This document shows, one piece after another, positions 5,978-8,913 of a DNA stretch of 8,913 nucleotides. Under the pieces are notes generated by a model that searched no databases, was not told the DNA's origin, and was given only the letters and a program-made list of their open reading frames with translations. Each line of letters starts with the position of its first letter. Position 1 is the first letter of the stretch. Where the stretch lies: positions 1 to 8,913 of the forward strand of contig CAKKRA010000201.1 in the NCBI GenBank assembly GCA_919902475.1. Direction: 5' to 3'. The position numbers and the translations under genes were made by a program. This DNA is from Nitrospiria bacterium. GTDB taxonomy: Bacteria; Nitrospirota; CAKKRA01; 9FT-COMBO-42-15.

Positions 5978-6709
5978 ATGAAGGGCATCATTCTCGCTGG
6001 CGGCCTTGGCACAAGGCTTTTTCCATTAACAAAAATTACAAATAAACACCTGCTTCCCATCTATAACAAGCCAATGATTTTTTATCCAATCCAGACGTTA
6101 ATTAATGCAGGGATAAAAGATATCCTTATTGTAACAGGCGGAAACAATGCAGGTGATTTTCTAAGGCTGATCGGCAATGGAAAGGAGTTCGGATTGCAAC
6201 ATGTAAATTATACATATCAGGAGGGAGAGGGCGGCATTGCACAGGCGCTCGATCTTGCAGAGTTCTTTGCGGATAAGGATAAGATTGTAGTTGTGCTTGG
6301 CGACAATATTATAGAAAAGAATATAAAGAAGCAGGTTGAGGCCTTTTCCAAACAGGAGAAGGGGGCAAAGATATTATTACAGAAGGTTAAAGACCCGCAG
6401 AGATTTGGCGTGCCTGTATTTAATGGCGATAAGATTATTAAGATAGAGGAGAAGCCTAAAGAGCCAAAATCAGATTATGCTGTTACAGGGATTTATATGT
6501 ATGACAGCAGGGTCTTTGACATAATCAAAACCCTAAAGCCTTCTAACAGAGGCGAGCTTGAGATAACAGATGTAAACAATGACTATATTGAAAAAGGCGA
6601 GATGACTTCTGATATTCTTAACGGATGGTGGACAGATGCAGGGACATTTGAATCACTCCTCTCTGCCAGCAAAATGGCTGCAGAGACAGGGGCGAACAAG
6701 ATGGATTAA
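5978..6709 (+). CDS. Sugar-1-phosphate nucleotidyltransferase, short RmlA-like
   Basis: Cytoplasmic enzyme that joins a nucleoside triphosphate (probably dTTP or UTP) to a sugar-1-phosphate (probably glucose-1-phosphate), releasing pyrophosphate and feeding surface-polysaccharide synthesis. In its 243 residues the nucleotide loop is GGLGTRLFPLT (8-18) with K23 and LLPIYNKPMIFYP (25-37) after it; LGDN with metal ligand D109 at 107-110; EEKP 157-160; TGIYMYD 170-176; GELEITDVN 192-200; WTDAGT 218-223. This is the order seen in RmlA. It is shorter than the classical RmlA of about 290 residues: the C-terminal helical part is missing, as in many short homologues, so allosteric feedback may differ. 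No rml partners (rmlB, C, D) are present in the window. It has its own strong promoter and an AAGGGGG ribosome site 5 bases before the ATG. Nucleotide and sugar preference are not readable from the sequence. Confidence 0.9.
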   Translation: MKGIILAGGLGTRLFPLTKITNKHLLPIYNKPMIFYPIQTLINAGIKDILIVTGGNNAGDFLRLIGNGKEFGLQHVNYTYQEGEGGIAQALDLAEFFADKDKIVVVLGDNIIEKNIKKQVEAFSKQEKGAKILLQKVKDPQRFGVPVFNGDKIIKIEEKPKEPKSDYAVTGIYMYDSRVFDIIKTLKPSNRGELEITDVNNDYIEKGEMTSDILNGWWTDAGTFESLLSASKMAAETGANKMD

Positions 6710-6712
6710 ACT

Positions 6713-8395
6713 TTAAAGCCTTCCTGAACGAAGGATTGCATATATCAGCCACAGTCCAAGTGCGCCTGCAACAACATAACCGCTGATACCAAGCGCTGGA
6801 AAGCCGAAGAACATGGGGCCCTTGTCTGTCTGAATAATTAAAGATGAGCCTATGATTATTGCAGCTATGATAATGCTGAAGGTAATGCGGTTGCTAACCC
6901 TGTCTAATTTTGCAACAAGGTTCTCAAGGTGCCTGAGCTTAAGGTCTATCTCCAGCGTTCCCTTGCGCAGCTTGCGCACTATCTGCAATGTCTCACCGGG
7001 CAATACCCTCAGAAGCTCGTTTACATCCTGTGATGTCTTTGCAATGTTTTTGATAATATTTCTTGGGCTTACCCTTTCCCTTATCAGTTTCTCTGCAAAG
7101 GGCCTTGCATGCTCTACCATATTGAATTCCGGGTCAAGATCCCTGCCAATGCCCTCAATTGTTACCAATGCCTTGATTAACAGCATGACCTCAGGCATTA
7201 TCTTTATCCTGTGCCTTGCAACAACCTGAACAATCTCATTCAATACCTCGGCGAGGTTCAACTGGCTCAGAGGGACATCATAATATCTCTCAAGGAAGTC
7301 AATTATATCAAGCCTGAACTCCCTGATATTTACCTCTTCAGCTATTACACCCACTTCAAGAAATGTCTTTACTATCTTATCAGCATCCTTTTTTATTACT
7401 GCAATAAGTATATCTGCAATCTGCTCCTTTATCTTTTCATCTATCCTGCCGAACATCCCAAAGTCAAGGACAACAATTACATTATCCTCCTTGACAAGGA
7501 TATTTCCGGGATGCGGGTCTCCCTGAAAAAAGGCATAGTTGAATATCTGCTTTAATACTGAATTTGCGCCGTTTACTGCAATCTGTTTCTTATCAAGGCC
7601 GGCTTCTTCAAGTTTTTTAAAATCTGTTATTTTTATTCCCTTAATATACTCCATTGTCAAAACTTTATTAGTGGTTAGTTCCCAATAGACCTTTGGCGCA
7701 GAGATTGTGGGGTCGTCCTTAAAATTTGCAGTGAATCTTTGTATATTGTGGCCCTCTCTTGTAAAATCCATCTCACGCCTTATGGTCTTTGCAAATTCCT
7801 CAATAATGCCTGTTGGATTATACAGCTTGCTTTCAGGGATATAGCTTTCAAAAAGCCGTGCAAGATTAAAGAGTATGTCTATATCTGCTTCAATATTCTC
7901 CCGTATATTCGGCCTCTGTATCTTTAACACTACCTTGCTTCCGTCATTTAGCACTGCCTTGTGCACCTGTGCAATGGAGGCAGCAGCGAGCGGTTTCTCA
8001 TCAAATTCATCAAGGAGTTCCATAATTGGTTTCTTTAACTCCTCTTCAACAACCTCCTTTGCCTCTTCAGATGAAAATGGTGACACATCGTCCTGAAGCT
8101 TTTTGAATTCTTCAATATACTCATGAGGAATTAGATCAGGCCTTGTGCTTAATATCTGGCCGAATTTTATAAAGGTTGGTCCAAGCTCTTCAAAGGCGAG
8201 CCTGAGTCTTTCAGGCTTGGTAAGCCTTTCAAGTTTAGCCTCTTTTTTTCTGGCGAGCCCTCTGCCGATTCTAACAAGATATTCAAGATGCAGTCTGTCT
8301 ATAATATCCTTAAAACCGTATCCAACAAAGACAGAGAGGATATGCGCAAATCGCCTGATATTTCTGTAGCCTTTGTCAATTCCGAAGATGGGCAT
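6713..8395 (-). CDS. UbiB/AarF (ABC1/COQ8) family atypical kinase
   Basis: Membrane-anchored protein-kinase-like ATPase supporting quinone biosynthesis or lipid handling. The protein has 560 residues from the ATG at 8395. The family's KxGQ motif is at about 77-80 (IKFGQILSTRPDLIP), the A-rich nucleotide loop AAASIAQVH at about 137-145, the Lys in VVLKIQRP at about 158, the catalytic GDPHPGN at about 292-298 and DFG at about 311-313. Two C-terminal membrane segments lie in the last 60 residues or so. The ATG at 8395 is chosen because GAGGA (8405-8401) sits 5 bases upstream; a TTG at 8407 is in frame but poorly placed. The name ubiB is tempting, but the organism may use menaquinone, and no other quinone gene is present, so I give no symbol. 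Its stop lies 3 bases from the stop of the convergent nucleotidyltransferase. Probably co-directional with the FAD oxidoreductase 163 bases upstream. Confidence 0.93.
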   Translation of the reverse strand: MPIFGIDKGYRNIRRFAHILSVFVGYGFKDIIDRLHLEYLVRIGRGLARKKEAKLERLTKPERLRLAFEELGPTFIKFGQILSTRPDLIPHEYIEEFKKLQDDVSPFSSEEAKEVVEEELKKPIMELLDEFDEKPLAAASIAQVHKAVLNDGSKVVLKIQRPNIRENIEADIDILFNLARLFESYIPESKLYNPTGIIEEFAKTIRREMDFTREGHNIQRFTANFKDDPTISAPKVYWELTTNKVLTMEYIKGIKITDFKKLEEAGLDKKQIAVNGANSVLKQIFNYAFFQGDPHPGNILVKEDNVIVVLDFGMFGRIDEKIKEQIADILIAVIKKDADKIVKTFLEVGVIAEEVNIREFRLDIIDFLERYYDVPLSQLNLAEVLNEIVQVVARHRIKIMPEVMLLIKALVTIEGIGRDLDPEFNMVEHARPFAEKLIRERVSPRNIIKNIAKTSQDVNELLRVLPGETLQIVRKLRKGTLEIDLKLRHLENLVAKLDRVSNRITFSIIIAAIIIGSSLIIQTDKGPMFFGFPALGISGYVVAGALGLWLIYAILRSGRL

Positions 8396-8400
8396 ATAAA

Positions 8401-8405
8401 TCCTC
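8401..8405 (-). promoter_or_regulatory. Ribosome binding site deciding the UbiB-family start
   Basis: GAGGA followed by 5 bases and the ATG at 8395. It overlaps the alternative TTG start at 8407, which therefore is unlikely to be used. Confidence 0.6.
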
Positions 8406-8421
8406 AAACACTGGTTTTCTT

Positions 8422-8433
8422 CTCATTAATGAG
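8422..8433. promoter_or_regulatory. Perfect 12-base palindrome, possible operator
   Basis: CTCATTAATGAG is its own reverse complement and lies 27 bases upstream of the UbiB-family start codon. No regulator is recognised and no convincing promoter was found around it. Confidence 0.2.
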
Positions 8434-8449
8434 GCAGACAACTCAAATC

Positions 8450-8571
8450 TCCACCCTCCCCTTAGTCCCCTCCCGTCAAGGGAGGGGAAACAATAAAGCT
8501 CCCTCTCCCCTTGTGGGAGAGGCACAACAAACATCCCCTCTCCCCTTGTGGGAGAGGGTTAGGGTGAGGGG
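8450..8571. repeat. Cluster of C/G-rich inverted repeats (REP-like dispersed element)
   Basis: Three hairpins lie in a row. CCCCTCCC/GGGAGGGG (8467-8474/8480-8487) has loop GTCAA. CCTCTCCC/GGGAGAGG (8502-8509/8515-8522) has loop CTTGT. CCCTCTCCC/GGGAGAGGG (8536-8544/8550-8558) has the same loop. The last two share the 20-mer CTCTCCCCTTGTGGGAGAGG. The last is followed by TTAGGGTGAGGGG, and CACCCTCCCCTTAG precedes the first. From general knowledge, such CCCTCTCCC...GGGAGAGGGTTAGGGTGAGGG repeats are scattered through many environmental Gram-negative genomes. Being self-complementary, they could also end or protect the mRNA of the oxidoreductase gene, whose stop they contain. Confidence 0.8.
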
Positions 8572-8913
8572 TATATATTAGCAATTATTCCTGCTACCTT
8601 CTTTGCAGTATACACACACGACTCTATGCATGGCAAGCGATAAAAATCGCCGATTACAAAAAGATTTGGAATCGGCGTTGCCACATCTCTAACACTACTC
8701 TTTGGCGGTATCAGTGTTATTGCAGGCGACCAGCCGACCTTTGGCAAAATCTTCACCTTACCGAACACCTTTTCCACATCACCCTTTGGGTGATACAGAA
8801 AAATACCGCATATTGAGCGGCCGTCAGAAAGATGCTTTACCTCGCCGCCATGAATGCCGTGAGTGTTATTGTATTTTGAAAAGAGCAGCACATCATAAGG
8901 ATTAAACTGAGGG
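8559..8913 (-). CDS. FAD-dependent oxidoreductase (amine-oxidase/phytoene-desaturase-like), C-terminal part
   Basis: The last 118 or so residues of a gene entering from the right edge; the frame is open to the window end (PQFNPYDVLLFSKYN...), so no start is visible and a GTG at 8891 is just an internal Val codon. The C-terminal motif PIPNLFVIGDFYRLPCIESCVYTAKKVAGIIANI is the FAD-pyrophosphate-contacting end found in amine-oxidase, protoporphyrinogen-oxidase and phytoene-desaturase-like flavoproteins (PNLFxxGD, a short gap, then a helix with A..AG..IA). Upstream, GWSPAITLIPPKSS is substrate-domain sequence. Which reaction it performs cannot be told. The last residues (YPSP) and the TAA stop are encoded within the REP-like repeat, so the end of the protein may have been reshaped by repeat insertion. 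Co-directional with the UbiB-family gene. Confidence 0.75.
   Translation of the reverse strand, partial: PQFNPYDVLLFSKYNNTHGIHGGEVKHLSDGRSICGIFLYHPKGDVEKVFGKVKILPKVGWSPAITLIPPKSSVRDVATPIPNLFVIGDFYRLPCIESCVYTAKKVAGIIANIYPSP

Noticed and set aside
7211..7555. 114-codon open frame on the plus strand, and others within 6852-8369
   Set aside because: All are antisense to the UbiB-family gene, which has every family motif in frame.
8450..8571. CRISPR array
   Set aside because: Only two near-identical units with palindromic cores, unequal neighbours and no regular spacers.
8288..8581. 97-codon plus-strand open frame across the repeats
   Set aside because: It begins antisense within the UbiB-family gene and is otherwise made of the C/G-rich hairpin repeats.

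Overview
The window looks like a chromosomal segment from a Gram-negative anaerobe. It encodes a multiheme c-type cytochrome, exported proteins, an outer-membrane barrel and a Lol-like lipoprotein/envelope transport cassette. Base composition is moderate to AT-leaning, and Arg is often coded by AGG/AGA and Ile by ATA. This would suit a Nitrospirota or Desulfobacterota (former deltaproteobacterial) lineage, but that is inferred from style only; there is no rRNA or marker gene to settle it.

Left part (1-1354). A minus-strand multiheme cytochrome runs off the left edge. Its frame is interrupted by one TGA at 127-129 and then continues open, with protein-like sequence, for 42 codons to the edge. 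A SECIS-like hairpin lies just downstream of the TGA, so I read this as a probable selenocysteine-containing cytochrome and not as a broken gene. Upstream of it is a 364-base intergenic region. It holds a structured, GC-rich minus-strand leader and what looks like the decayed start of an HU/IHF-type gene, and it also serves the divergent gene at 1355.

Middle part (1355-5898, plus strand). A small exported OB-fold-like protein is followed by a strong hairpin. Then comes a tight four-gene cassette: LolD/MacB-type ATPase, FtsX/MacB-type permease, LolA-like periplasmic carrier and outer-membrane beta-barrel. The order suggests a path in which substrate is extracted from the inner membrane, carried across the periplasm and handed to the outer membrane.

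Right part (5899-8913). A perfect-consensus sigma70 promoter drives a short RmlA-like sugar nucleotidyltransferase. It converges, with 3 bases between stop codons, on a minus-strand UbiB/AarF-family atypical kinase. Beyond the kinase start is a cluster of three C/G-rich inverted repeats of a dispersed REP-like type. One of them contributes the last codons and stop of a minus-strand FAD-dependent oxidoreductase that enters from the right edge.
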